Below the pieces are notes generated by a model. That model saw only the letters and a program-made list of their open reading frames with translations. It was not told the DNA's origin and made no database searches. A program made the translations under genes and the position numbers. 64,000 bases of DNA, taken from positions 879,961 through 943,960 of the forward strand of contig NZ_KB893625.1 of assembly GCF_000374125.1 (NCBI RefSeq), written 5' to 3'. Of this stretch, positions 8,421 to 17,427 are shown one piece after another. Position 1 is the first letter of the stretch; each line of letters starts with the position of its first letter. Origin of the DNA: Niabella aurantiaca DSM 17617 (GTDB lineage: Bacteria; Bacteroidota; Bacteroidia; Chitinophagales; Chitinophagaceae).

Positions 8421-9767
8421 TTATTTAAAGACCAGGGCATTCCGGAACGGGCTGGCATTTTTATCCCGTTCGGCCAATGGCGTTATTCCCCATCTATGTT
8501 CTATAAATGAAAGAATGCTGACGGTTTCATATTGGGTGTGATCTACATGCCCTTTTTTAGCAAAGGGCCCTATAACAATAGCAGGAATGCGGCTTCCCGG
8601 GCCCCACCGGTCAATAACCGGGGGCGCTACATGGTCAAAGTAACCACCAAACTCATCATAAGTGAGGATCACCAGCGCGTCCTTTGCATTGGGCCCCTCT
8701 AATACGGCATTGATCAGTTTTACTGCCAGTTGTTCCGAAGAGTATACATCGGAGCTGCCGGGATGTTCGTCATTTCCCCCACCGGGCTTCACAAAAGAAA
8801 CGCTGGGCAATGATCCTTCTTTCGCCGCCTTCAGGAAATCGTTTTGATCCTTCATGTGCTTTCTGCCTTCTGTTCCGTCTTCATAGTTGGTAAAATACAG
8901 GAAGGGCTCGTGGTTATAAGCAAAATTATTTTTTCTTCCGGCCACTGCATCGTCCCATCCTTCTGAATACCATGCCCAGGATACTCCTTTTTCACTCAGC
9001 CGGTCGCCAATGGTCGGCATCGTCTGCGAGGGCAGTAATTTGGAAATATCCGATTTGGCCGGGTATGGCTTGTTGCGGGAAAGAACATGGTTAACGGCAT
9101 AGCCATCAGGTGTAACGATGCCGTCCTTTACCATATTTCCGTTATCGTCCAGTTTAGCGATCAATGATGCCGGGGCATCCTGCCAAACCGGGGCAGCTGC
9201 TGAAATTAAATAGACGTGGTTAAAATAAGAGCCGCCAAAGACGCTCTGGAAGAAGTTGTCGCACAAGGTGTATTTTTTGGCCATCGTATACAAAGGCAGC
9301 TTTTTAGTTGTATAATAGCCCATTGCCAGTCCTCTGGAATCGTTATATGCTGCAAACTGATCCATCTTTCCGCCGTGAATCTGCAACTGGTTATGAAAAA
9401 AACGGTGCGTAACATCCGGTGTTTTTTTATCAGATGGAACGTATTGGTCGATATTAAAAAGCTTATTGGGCAAATTGGTCGGGAATGAATTGTTCCTCGG
9501 GATCTCGGGCAGGTATTTATAGGGTATTCCTTTTTCGTCGACCTGGACAAAGTTTCCTTTTTGGGCATTTTTAATACCGTTCGCCCCTTTGAACTCACCA
9601 TACAGGTTATCGAAACTATGGTTCTCCATATAGACCACCACAACGTGATTGATCTGGTGGATCCCTTCATCAAAGGAGATGGGCTGCCGTTGCGCCTTCC
9701 TGCCGGTTCCGCAACTATTGAGTCCCAGGATAACAAAGAGGATAAAAAAAAGCCGTTGTACTGTCAT
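8421..9767 (-). CDS. Phospholipase C/acid phosphatase-type phosphoesterase lipoprotein
   Basis: 448 residues with lipobox LNSC (Cys19). The mature protein begins with INHVVVVYMENHSFDNLYGE, the metal-binding ENHSFD signature (residues 48-53) of the phosphoesterase family that includes phospholipase C and the acid phosphatase AcpA. Later motifs HEPFLYF, NDEHPGSSD and LVILTYDEFGGYFDHVAPP supply further metal and phosphate ligands typical of this family. It should hydrolyse phosphate esters outside the inner membrane; whether phospholipids or small phosphomonoesters is not decidable here. First gene of a two-gene operon with the di-heme peroxidase. Confidence 0.88.
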   Translation of the reverse strand: MTVQRLFFILFVILGLNSCGTGRKAQRQPISFDEGIHQINHVVVVYMENHSFDNLYGEFKGANGIKNAQKGNFVQVDEKGIPYKYLPEIPRNNSFPTNLPNKLFNIDQYVPSDKKTPDVTHRFFHNQLQIHGGKMDQFAAYNDSRGLAMGYYTTKKLPLYTMAKKYTLCDNFFQSVFGGSYFNHVYLISAAAPVWQDAPASLIAKLDDNGNMVKDGIVTPDGYAVNHVLSRNKPYPAKSDISKLLPSQTMPTIGDRLSEKGVSWAWYSEGWDDAVAGRKNNFAYNHEPFLYFTNYEDGTEGRKHMKDQNDFLKAAKEGSLPSVSFVKPGGGNDEHPGSSDVYSSEQLAVKLINAVLEGPNAKDALVILTYDEFGGYFDHVAPPVIDRWGPGSRIPAIVIGPFAKKGHVDHTQYETVSILSFIEHRWGITPLAERDKNASPFRNALVFK

Positions 9768-10496
9768 GCGAATGATTTTTAGAAAATTTAATTATAAAAT
9801 GATCGGATGCTAACGCTGGTTACAGGTGTATCAAAATTACGGTAATCAGGAGAAGTACTGAAAAAAACGGTATCCCCCGTTGTAAAAATGATCCTGCCCC
9901 TCGTAAAACAAATGCAGTAGCGCTGTTAAAAAGAGCCATTATTATGAGCGCGGGTTACGGTGTTTATTTAAAGCATAAGACTTCAGCACCGAGCCGGGTC
10001 CTCTAATTGGCCGGCGGAAGCATTCCAAATTGTCGCTGTCATGCTGAATTTATTTCAGCATCTATGCCTGTTGTCGTTCAATAGACCTTGAAGCGAGTTG
10101 CCAATGACAGATTATTATCTAATTATTGGAAATGAATCATACTTTGGTCATGCCGTCCGAATGGCGATCGGGATTGTTTCGGCATCTATGCAAGATTCAC
10201 GCGGATTCTGAAACCAGAATAGATCCCGGAACAAGTCCGGGATGACATCTTCAGGATGACCCAAAGCAGGTTTGTCATTGCGCCATTGATTTTGTGTTCA
10301 CAAATGGAAAACTCAGGGTGACAGTGCGTTTATAGGAATGTGCCCTAAGCCCTGACCGGCCGGCCGGTTAAAAATTTATTTATATATTTACATGCAATAC
10401 AACATGCATCCCGGTCTTTTATTTTTTTACCAGAATATAAAGGCGCTGAAATATTATCAGGTGCTGATCCTGAGAAAGACACCGCAAAACTGATCG
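9768..10496. other. 729-bp intergenic region with palindromic dispersed repeats
   Basis: No credible gene. The first part (9768-10020) holds the upstream region of the minus-strand phosphoesterase gene. The middle holds degenerate repeats described in the next entry. The last 150 bases are AT-rich and lead into a small plus-strand gene. No clear terminator or consensus promoter was found. Confidence 0.6.
10036..10330. repeat. Cluster of degenerate inverted repeats (REP-like)
   Basis: Several imperfect palindromes lie in a row: GTCATGCTGAATTTATTTCA followed by GCATCT (about 10038-10063), a similar GTCATGCCG... TTCGGCATCT unit (about 10148-10188), and AGATCCCGGA-acaa-GTCCGGGATGAC (about 10221-10245), with further GGATGAC and GGGTGACAG fragments to 10325. 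GTCATGC/GCATCT and CCCGGA/TCCGGG arms with GATGAC edges are typical of dispersed intergenic repeats in many bacterial genomes. They may act as transcript-end structures or be non-autonomous mobile repeats. Confidence 0.55.
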
Positions 10497-10790
10497 ATGA
10501 AAGATTATATGTTACTATTGTTTACCCTGATTGCTTCCCGGTGCTTCGCACAGGAAGCAATTACTGTATCGCATGTAACTCCCATGCCCCGTTTTATAGA
10601 GATCGTTTATTTCATAAACAATGATCCTTCCCCGGGATATAATAACCTGACCCTGAAGGATCGGAAAACCGGTATCCGGTATGTACTGGCAAAGCTCAAA
10701 AGAGGGATCTCCAAAGCTGAGCTGGGTGAAATTCCTGTAGAGCTGATGATCGAAAACGACGCATCCATAAGAAAAATACCTTTGAGATGA
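10497..10790 (+). CDS. Small secreted protein of unknown function
   Basis: 97 residues starting with a signal peptide, MKDYMLLLFTLIASRCFAQ, cleaved after FAQ. The mature 78 residues are mixed charged/hydrophobic with no motif I recognise. It is followed after 21 bases by another small exported protein gene on the same strand, and the pair may be an operon. An opposing ORF covers the same bases, but the clean signal peptide favours this strand. Confidence 0.5.
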   Translation: MKDYMLLLFTLIASRCFAQEAITVSHVTPMPRFIEIVYFINNDPSPGYNNLTLKDRKTGIRYVLAKLKRGISKAELGEIPVELMIENDASIRKIPLR

Positions 10791-10811
10791 ATAGGGTAAC
10801 ACTTGATTAGT

Positions 10812-11192
10812 ATGATATTAAAATTAGCCATCATGTTGGTCCTGGCCGGTCTTCCCGGGGCCGGGGTTGATCCGGGCCCGCTCCCGGGTGAGCTGTTGAT
10901 AAGCGGCCATTTTGAGGGTAATGAACCTTTCTGGAAGATGGAGATCACGAACAACCGGATCGTGTTGCAATGCGCCAATGATACTTTGCAGGATACCCTG
11001 TTACTATCCCGGAAACAGCAGCACAGCGAAACGTATGCTTTCAGGGGCAGGCATTTATTCGGTATCGTCAGGTACCCGGGAAGTGGGGGCTGTATGCTTG
11101 ATATTACAGAAGAAGAAAAGCCTTCACACGAAATTTATTTTTCGTACAGAGGCATAACCTATATGGGATGCGGTAAATTGAAAAAAAAGTGA
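10812..11192 (+). CDS. Small exported protein with GNEPFW motif (COG3650-like)
   Basis: 126 residues from the ATG at 10812 (an in-frame TTG at 10803 is less likely). N-terminal hydrophobic signal MILKLAIMLVLAGLPGAG. The motif GHFEGNEPFWKMEI followed by two separated Gly-Cys segments (SGGCMLDI and YMGCGKL) matches the pattern I know from COG3650-type proteins, which carry a GNEPFW start and a C-terminal GC. The function of that family is not established. It is probably periplasmic, and co-transcribed with the small secreted protein just upstream. Confidence 0.6.
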   Translation: MILKLAIMLVLAGLPGAGVDPGPLPGELLISGHFEGNEPFWKMEITNNRIVLQCANDTLQDTLLLSRKQQHSETYAFRGRHLFGIVRYPGSGGCMLDITEEEKPSHEIYFSYRGITYMGCGKLKKK

Positions 11193-11401
11193 ATGGCTAT
11201 TGCGTTCATCGGCTCCTGAAAACATCCTTCTCCAGCCACCGGACTTTCAGATCCGGCGTTTGATCGGTCTGCTGGGATGCCCGGTCGTTAATATGAGATT
11301 GCAGGGTAAGGTTGTTAAAAAAATGATCTCCTTTTGCAGGTAAAGCCGGCAGCCGGAACTGCCCAAACCGGCGAACGATTTTCTATTACCGGATCATCCG
11401 A

Positions 11402-12433
11402 TTATAGCGATTTCCTTTTGATGATCCTGGTCGGATTTCTTTTTACCACTATTTTATCTTCTATGATGGCCTCAGCGACTGTTTTTCCCATTGCTTCAAA
11501 ATCGGTAGAAATTACCGTAATGCCTTCTTCGAGGATCTCTTTTACATCGGTATCGTTATAAGAGATCAGACCAACGTCGCGGCCCAGCTGCAGCTTCTTT
11601 TTACGCGCCAGCTTGATCAACGCCACATCATCTGTGTCGTACCGGCTAAACGTTACGTAGGCGCATCCTTTCTGGAAATTTGTTTCATCAATTTCTGACT
11701 GGATCAGGTAGGAAAATTCCGTTTCTGTACAATATCGCAAAAACCCCTCAATGACCAGCCGTGCATGAATGGCTTCGGAGTGCGCCACGAGGATCAGCCG
11801 CTTATATTTTACCAGTTCATTTTTTAATTTGTGAAGACTGTGATAAATATCATAACCATAATCCTGGTAGATGCAGCTGTAATTGCCCGTCAGGCCCTGC
11901 TGGTTCAGGTCGATAATGACCCTTTTTTTATCCGGGATCAAATTCAAAAGCGGCGCAACGTCTTCCTTAAGAAATGTGGCAATAACATAATGAGTATATT
12001 TTCCGATATTCTCCCGGATCAGTTTTTCAAATACCTGGTAGTTGTGGTGATGAAAATAAATATCAATATCGGCACGATTCTCCAGCTGGTTAAATAGGTT
12101 GCGATAAAACTGCTCGCGCAAAATATTCATTTTATCCAGCAACAAAAAAACACGGAAGGAGTGTGCAATATTTTTCTTCCGGACAAAATATCCTTTCCGG
12201 TAAACCGATTCGATAATGCCTTTCTCAACAAGCTCGCTCAACCCCTTCAGCAACGTTTCCTTACTCATTTTTAATTGCTGCTGCAGCTGCTTCAGGGAGG
12301 GGACCTGGTCACCAATATGCAAGGCATCGCTTTCAATCAATGAAATGATATGATCGGCAAGCTGACGGTATTTCATCTTTCCGTGCGAGTCTTTCCGTGT
12401 CCTGCTGACTTGTTGGGTTGGTAGTGGCGTCAT
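11402..12433 (-). CDS. GntR-type regulator with sugar-binding-protein-like effector domain
   Basis: 343 residues from the ATG at 12433; an in-frame TTG at 12451 and an internal ATG at 12376 are alternatives. The N-terminal winged helix is GntR-type (MKYRQLADHIISLIESDALH, then VPSLKQLQQQLKMSKETLLK as the recognition helix). The remaining 240 residues look like the periplasmic-binding/LacI sensor fold (VGLISYNDTDVKEILEEGIT, then TDFEAMGKTVAEAIIE near the end). This architecture is common beside Bacteroidota sugar loci. It is transcribed away from the SusC gene at 12634, with a 200-bp shared upstream region, so it very likely controls PUL-A in response to a sugar. Confidence 0.85.
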   Translation of the reverse strand: MTPLPTQQVSRTRKDSHGKMKYRQLADHIISLIESDALHIGDQVPSLKQLQQQLKMSKETLLKGLSELVEKGIIESVYRKGYFVRKKNIAHSFRVFLLLDKMNILREQFYRNLFNQLENRADIDIYFHHHNYQVFEKLIRENIGKYTHYVIATFLKEDVAPLLNLIPDKKRVIIDLNQQGLTGNYSCIYQDYGYDIYHSLHKLKNELVKYKRLILVAHSEAIHARLVIEGFLRYCTETEFSYLIQSEIDETNFQKGCAYVTFSRYDTDDVALIKLARKKKLQLGRDVGLISYNDTDVKEILEEGITVISTDFEAMGKTVAEAIIEDKIVVKRNPTRIIKRKSL

Positions 12434-12552
12434 TAAGAGAAATTTCAGCAAAAGTAATTAATCGACCATACAAACCAAACCAGTTAATAATTTATCATTG
12501 CCTGCCGGAAAGAAGGCTAACCGTCTGATTTTAAAAAAAAGGATCAAAATAT

Positions 12553-12582
12553 TTTGTTTTCTGAAATTTTATATTATGTTTG
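12553..12582 (+). promoter_or_regulatory. Putative PUL-A promoter
   Basis: TTTG at 12553-12556 and TATGTTTG at 12575-12582 fit the Bacteroidota -33 and -7 consensus (TTTG, TAnnTTTG) with an 18-base spacer, slightly short. It lies 52 bases before the SusC start. Just downstream, ACCAGTCCAGACCAGACT (about 12591-12608) contains a direct repeat of CCAG and could be an operator for the divergent GntR-type regulator; a similar ACCAAACCAG lies near its own start (about 12474-12483). Confidence 0.5.
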
Positions 12583-12633
12583 CTAAGCATACCAGTCCAG
12601 ACCAGACTATTTTTATTACTTTAACGATTGAAT

Positions 12634-15600
12634 ATGAAATTTGTACTCATCTTTTTTACATTTCTTTTATCTGTACCGCTGTGTTTTGGTCAGTCTGTAA
12701 AAAACATTGCGCTGACAGTGACGGATATGGAGGGGAGTCCCCTGCCTAAAGCGACGGCTGTTACTTCGAAGAGCAATAAGTCCGTTGTTGCCAACGATAA
12801 AGGATATTTTCACATAACAAATGTGATCGCGGGCGAATCGATTACCGTATCGATGATCGGTTATCTGAGCAAGACGATCGTAGTAGGCTCAGAATCTGTG
12901 GTAAAAATACAGCTGGAGGCAGCGAATCAGACCCTGGATGATGTAGTAGTGATCGGCTACGGCCAGGTGAAGCGGAAGGACCTTACGGGTTCAGTAGGAT
13001 CGGCAAACGTGGAAGATATGCAAAAGGCTCCCGTTGTTTCTTTTGAAGATGCGCTGGCGGGCAGGGTTGCGGGCGTTCAGGTGACCACCAATGACGGACA
13101 GCCGGGGAGCGCGAGCAATATTGTGATCAGGGGCGGGAATTCGATCACACAATCCAATGCTCCGCTGTATGTGATCGATGGTTTCCCGCTGGAAAACCCA
13201 GACAATAATGCCGTTAATCCCGACGATATTGAGTCCATTGAGATCTTAAAAGACGCCTCTTCTACCGCCATCTATGGCGCGCGGGGCGCCAACGGGGTTG
13301 TTATTATTACCACGAAACAGGGAAAAGCAGGAGCACCCGTAGTAACGTATAATAATTGGCTGGGCATACAACAGCCGCAAAAGCGTATCCCGGTAATGAG
13401 CGCTTATGAATTTGTAAAATACCAGTCGGAACTGAGCTCCGCGAGCGCTGCCCAGCTTTATTTCCAGGATGGTAAAACACTGGAGAGCTACAGAGACGTA
13501 CAGGCTGCCGACTGGCAGGATCAGGTGCTTCAAAATGCATTCATGCAAAATCATGGTGTTGCTGTGAGGGGCGGAACAACGGCAACCAAATACTCTTTAA
13601 GCGGCTCTTTTCTGGACCAGAAAGGCATTATGATCAACGGTGGTTTTAAAAGATACCAGGGAAGGTTCCAGATTGATCAGCGGGTTGGTAAAAATTTTAA
13701 GGTAGGCATCAATACCAACTATACATATTCTGTTAAGAACGGGCAAATCGCCAACCTTACCAGCGATGATCTCAACAGCAGCTCTGCCGGCAATGCATCT
13801 TCCTACCTGCTGTATAGCGCATGGGGCTACCGGCCCGTTACCGGCAACGGCAGCCTCGAAGATTTTATGAACGATCCTTTTGATGAGGATATGACATCTT
13901 CGGTAGACTTAAGAGTTAACCCGGTCATAAACGCCCGGAACGCGTATAGCTATGCATTTATCAAGTCGCTGTACTCGAATGCTTTTATGGAATATTCGTT
14001 CTTAAGGTACTTTAAGCTGAAAGTGAGGGGCGGTATAACAGAAACGGATACCCGTTATGAACGGTTTAATAATTCCAAAACGGCAGCGGGTAACCCGGCA
14101 ACAGTATATGGTTCCACATACGGGATCAATGGTTCTGTATCCAACTCGGCTATAAGAAGTCTGCTGAACGAGAACCTGCTGACCTTTAACAGGGTGTTTA
14201 ACAAAAGACACCGGGTAGATGCGGTAGGGGGCTTTACCATGCAAAGGAATTCAAGAGAGGCGAACGGCTATGTTTCTATTTTACTACCCAATGAATCTTT
14301 GGGTATCAAGGGGTTGGGTCAGGGAACGGTATTGTCAAAGAACTATAGCGGCTCTTACTCCACACTTGTATCCTTTTTGGGACGGGTGAACTACAGCCTC
14401 GATGCTAAATACCTCTTTACAGTGTCATTCAGAAGTGACGGATCTTCTAAGTTTTCGCCGGAAAACAGGTGGGGTTATTTCCCCTCAGGGGCCTTTGCCT
14501 GGAGTCTTGGCGATGAAGAATTCATTAAGAACATCCCGGCGATCTCATCTGCCAAACTAAGAGCTTCCTATGGGGTTACAGGCAATAACCGGGTATCTGA
14601 TTTTGCCTACCTGAGCGTACTGGATCAGGAAGTAGCAGCAAACAGTACAAATACGAACAGCGGCTATTATTTTAACGGGGAATATATCAAAGGAACCGTT
14701 CCTACGGTTGTGGGTAATAATAAACTGAAATGGGAGCGTACCGGTAACCTGGATATAGGATTGGATGTGGGTCTGTTAAAAGACCGGATCCATGTTACCG
14801 CAGATTATTATTATAAAAAGACCAGGGACCTGTTGTTGGATGCTTCGCTGCCCACTTCATTCGGCTATCTGAGCGGGTATAAGAATATAGGTGTTGTGTC
14901 AAACAAAGGAATAGAGCTTACATTGAATACAGTTAATGTAGACACGAAGGATTTTACATGGACATCGGCCTTTAACATCGCGTTTAACAACAACAAGATA
15001 CTGGAACTAAATGGCGATGAGCCGAGCATTACGACCCGTGTTACCTGGAATGCGAACTTTAATAATTCATTGCCTTATATAGCATTGCCGGGTCATAATG
15101 TTGCCTTGTTTTATGGATATGTGTTCGACGGGCTTTACCAGTTAAGCGATTTTAATCAGCTGGCCGATGGGAGTTACACCTTAAAGGAGACCGTACCGAA
15201 TAACGGAAATGCCGCATCTACAATTCAGCCGGGGCATATCAAATACAAGGATATTAATGGCGATGGTATCGTAGATGCCAATGACCAGACGATCATCGGG
15301 AATCCCAATCCCATACATATTGGCGGATTCACCAATAATTTCCGGTATAAACAATTTGATCTGAATGTATTTTTCCAGTGGTCGTATGGCAATGATGTAT
15401 TGAATGCCAACCGCATCGTGTTTGAAGGCGCAGAGGCCCGGACCAATCTCAATATGTTCCAGACCTTTGAAAACAGGTGGTCGATGGACAATCAGTCCAG
15501 TTTGCTGCCGGTTTCGAAAGGCTACGGCCCCAATGTGTACTCAGACCGGACAATTGAGGATGGATCTTTCCTGCGTTTAAAAACGGTATCACTGGGCTAT

Positions 15601-15804
15601 AACCTGCCGTCGTCTCTGATGCAAAAGTGGAAAATGCAGTCCATACGCATTTACAGCTCGGCCCAAAATCTTATAACATGGACCAAATACACAGGGTTGG
15701 ATCCGGAAGTATCTGTCCGCAATAAGGCATTAACGCCCGGGTTTGACTGGAGCCCCTATCCCAGGGCCAGAACGATCACTCTTGGTCTTAATGTAACATT
15801 CTAA
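12634..15804 (+). CDS. SusC-like TonB-dependent outer membrane transporter (PUL-A)
   Basis: 1056 residues from the ATG at 12634. Signal peptide ends at CFGQ; a carboxypeptidase-D-regulatory-like domain (about 22-97) precedes the TonB box DDVVVIGYG (102-110), then the plug (DALAGRVAGVQVT, VIRGGNS, PLYVIDGFP, LKDASSTAIYGARGANGVVI) and a 22-strand barrel ending in LGLNVTF. It imports oligosaccharides across the outer membrane, driven by TonB, together with the SusD-like lid protein encoded 17 bases downstream. First gene of PUL-A. The substrate cannot be read from the sequence. Confidence 0.95.
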   Translation: MKFVLIFFTFLLSVPLCFGQSVKNIALTVTDMEGSPLPKATAVTSKSNKSVVANDKGYFHITNVIAGESITVSMIGYLSKTIVVGSESVVKIQLEAANQTLDDVVVIGYGQVKRKDLTGSVGSANVEDMQKAPVVSFEDALAGRVAGVQVTTNDGQPGSASNIVIRGGNSITQSNAPLYVIDGFPLENPDNNAVNPDDIESIEILKDASSTAIYGARGANGVVIITTKQGKAGAPVVTYNNWLGIQQPQKRIPVMSAYEFVKYQSELSSASAAQLYFQDGKTLESYRDVQAADWQDQVLQNAFMQNHGVAVRGGTTATKYSLSGSFLDQKGIMINGGFKRYQGRFQIDQRVGKNFKVGINTNYTYSVKNGQIANLTSDDLNSSSAGNASSYLLYSAWGYRPVTGNGSLEDFMNDPFDEDMTSSVDLRVNPVINARNAYSYAFIKSLYSNAFMEYSFLRYFKLKVRGGITETDTRYERFNNSKTAAGNPATVYGSTYGINGSVSNSAIRSLLNENLLTFNRVFNKRHRVDAVGGFTMQRNSREANGYVSILLPNESLGIKGLGQGTVLSKNYSGSYSTLVSFLGRVNYSLDAKYLFTVSFRSDGSSKFSPENRWGYFPSGAFAWSLGDEEFIKNIPAISSAKLRASYGVTGNNRVSDFAYLSVLDQEVAANSTNTNSGYYFNGEYIKGTVPTVVGNNKLKWERTGNLDIGLDVGLLKDRIHVTADYYYKKTRDLLLDASLPTSFGYLSGYKNIGVVSNKGIELTLNTVNVDTKDFTWTSAFNIAFNNNKILELNGDEPSITTRVTWNANFNNSLPYIALPGHNVALFYGYVFDGLYQLSDFNQLADGSYTLKETVPNNGNAASTIQPGHIKYKDINGDGIVDANDQTIIGNPNPIHIGGFTNNFRYKQFDLNVFFQWSYGNDVLNANRIVFEGAEARTNLNMFQTFENRWSMDNQSSLLPVSKGYGPNVYSDRTIEDGSFLRLKTVSLGYNLPSSLMQKWKMQSIRIYSSAQNLITWTKYTGLDPEVSVRNKALTPGFDWSPYPRARTITLGLNVTF

Positions 15805-15821
15805 CGATAAAGCCTAATAAA

Positions 15822-17393
15822 ATGAGAGTAAATAAAATTTTAGCAGCCCTGATGATTAGCGGAACCCTGTTCTCCTGCAATAAAATCCTGGATACTACTC
15901 CGCAGGATTTTGTAACGCCGAATCAGTATTATACTACGGAAGGCGAATTGCAATCTGCACTGGCTGGGGTGTACGACCGCTTAGGTGATGTTCGTATGTA
16001 TGCGCAGGCAATGACCAGTTATATGGTGTTCAGCGACGAGTTTTTTATGAAAGGGCGCACAACGGGCATCCTTGCCAATATTATCGATGCGTCCACTTTG
16101 GAGATCAACCGGCATTGGGAATCTTTATACACAGGTATCGAGCGTGCAAATATGTTATTGGAAAATATTGACAATGCTGCCGGTGTCAGCCAGGAAAAAA
16201 AGAATGAGGTCAGAGGCCAGGCACTGTTCCTGCGTGCCTATTATTATTTTATACTGGTGGATGAATTTGGTCCGGTACCGCTGAAGCTCGCTTCAACGAA
16301 ATCCCCGGAGGAAGAACCGTTGCCGGGAAGTCCTGTCAGGACCATTTATGAGCAGATCACAAAGGATATGAAGGAAGCTGCCACGCTGGTAAGATCTGTT
16401 ACCGATTATGGTTATAATACAAGGATCACCAAAACCGCCATCCAGGGCATGTTGGCAAGGGTATATTTAACCATGGCAGGGTATCCGCTCCGCGATGTAT
16501 CCAAATACAACGATGCGCGGGACTATGCAGACAGTGTGATTTCATCAGGAGCACACCGGTTAAATCCCAGCTTTCAACAAATATTTATCAACCATACAGC
16601 GGAAGTATTTGATGTAGGCGAATGCCTGTGGGAAGTGGAGTTTAAAGGCACGAATCAATCAGAGATCACGGAAGGAGGGATGATCGGTTCCTACAACGGC
16701 ATTGTATGTTCCAATATCGATACCGGCTGGGCATATGATTATGTGCATGCTACTGCAAAACTGTATGATGCGTATGAACAGGCCGATGGCAGAAGAGACT
16801 GGACCGTAGCCCCGTTCCGCTTTGTAACAAGCGGCTCCACGGTGGTACGCACTCCCTGGCTGGCAACGCAAATATATGAGCGCAACCCGGGGAAATGGAG
16901 AAGGGAATATGAAACAACACTGCCACGGGTTCAGTTTTATACCGGCACCAACTGGCCGCTACTGCGCTATGCAGATGTGCTGCTGATGTTTGCCGAAGCG
17001 GATAATGCGATAAACGGTAGCCCGTCGGCCGAAGCATATGATGCCCTCAACCAGGTACGCCGGAGAGGATACGATGTTGATATTCATGCAGCAAATGCTG
17101 CCGTAGATGCCCCATCGGGAATGAGCAAGCAGGATTTCCAGGATTTTATTATGAATGAAAGGCTGCGGGAACTGGCGTTTGAGGGCTTGCGAAAACACGA
17201 CCTGATACGGTGGGGTATTTATGTGTCTACCATGCAAAGCCAGGCGGGGATATATGCGGCAAACATACCAGCGGCACTGAGGGATCCTGCAGTGGCACAG
17301 GCGCAGCGTGTTACGGAGAGAAGCGTGCTGTTCCCGATCCCCAATAGCGAGCTGGCTACCAATTCGATGATCGATCAAAATGCCGGATGGTAA
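15822..17393 (+). CDS. SusD/RagB-like glycan-binding lipoprotein (PUL-A)
   Basis: 523 residues, lipobox LFSC (Cys19) followed by NKILDTTPQDFVTPNQYYTT and LQSALAGVYDRLG, the standard SusD N-terminus. TPR-like helices (ALFLRAYYYFILVDEFGPVP) and the C-terminal block NERLRELAFEGLRKHDLIRW are diagnostic of the RagB/SusD family. It is the surface-exposed lid of the SusC transporter encoded just upstream. Typical length and intact. Confidence 0.95.
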   Translation: MRVNKILAALMISGTLFSCNKILDTTPQDFVTPNQYYTTEGELQSALAGVYDRLGDVRMYAQAMTSYMVFSDEFFMKGRTTGILANIIDASTLEINRHWESLYTGIERANMLLENIDNAAGVSQEKKNEVRGQALFLRAYYYFILVDEFGPVPLKLASTKSPEEEPLPGSPVRTIYEQITKDMKEAATLVRSVTDYGYNTRITKTAIQGMLARVYLTMAGYPLRDVSKYNDARDYADSVISSGAHRLNPSFQQIFINHTAEVFDVGECLWEVEFKGTNQSEITEGGMIGSYNGIVCSNIDTGWAYDYVHATAKLYDAYEQADGRRDWTVAPFRFVTSGSTVVRTPWLATQIYERNPGKWRREYETTLPRVQFYTGTNWPLLRYADVLLMFAEADNAINGSPSAEAYDALNQVRRRGYDVDIHAANAAVDAPSGMSKQDFQDFIMNERLRELAFEGLRKHDLIRWGIYVSTMQSQAGIYAANIPAALRDPAVAQAQRVTERSVLFPIPNSELATNSMIDQNAGW

Positions 17394-17427
17394 TCAATTT
17401 ATTAAGGTTAAATGAAATGACAATACA

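Noticed and set aside
10515..10978. Minus-strand open frames opposite the two small secreted proteins
   Set aside because: The plus-strand genes have signal peptides and one carries a known motif; the opposing frames have neither.
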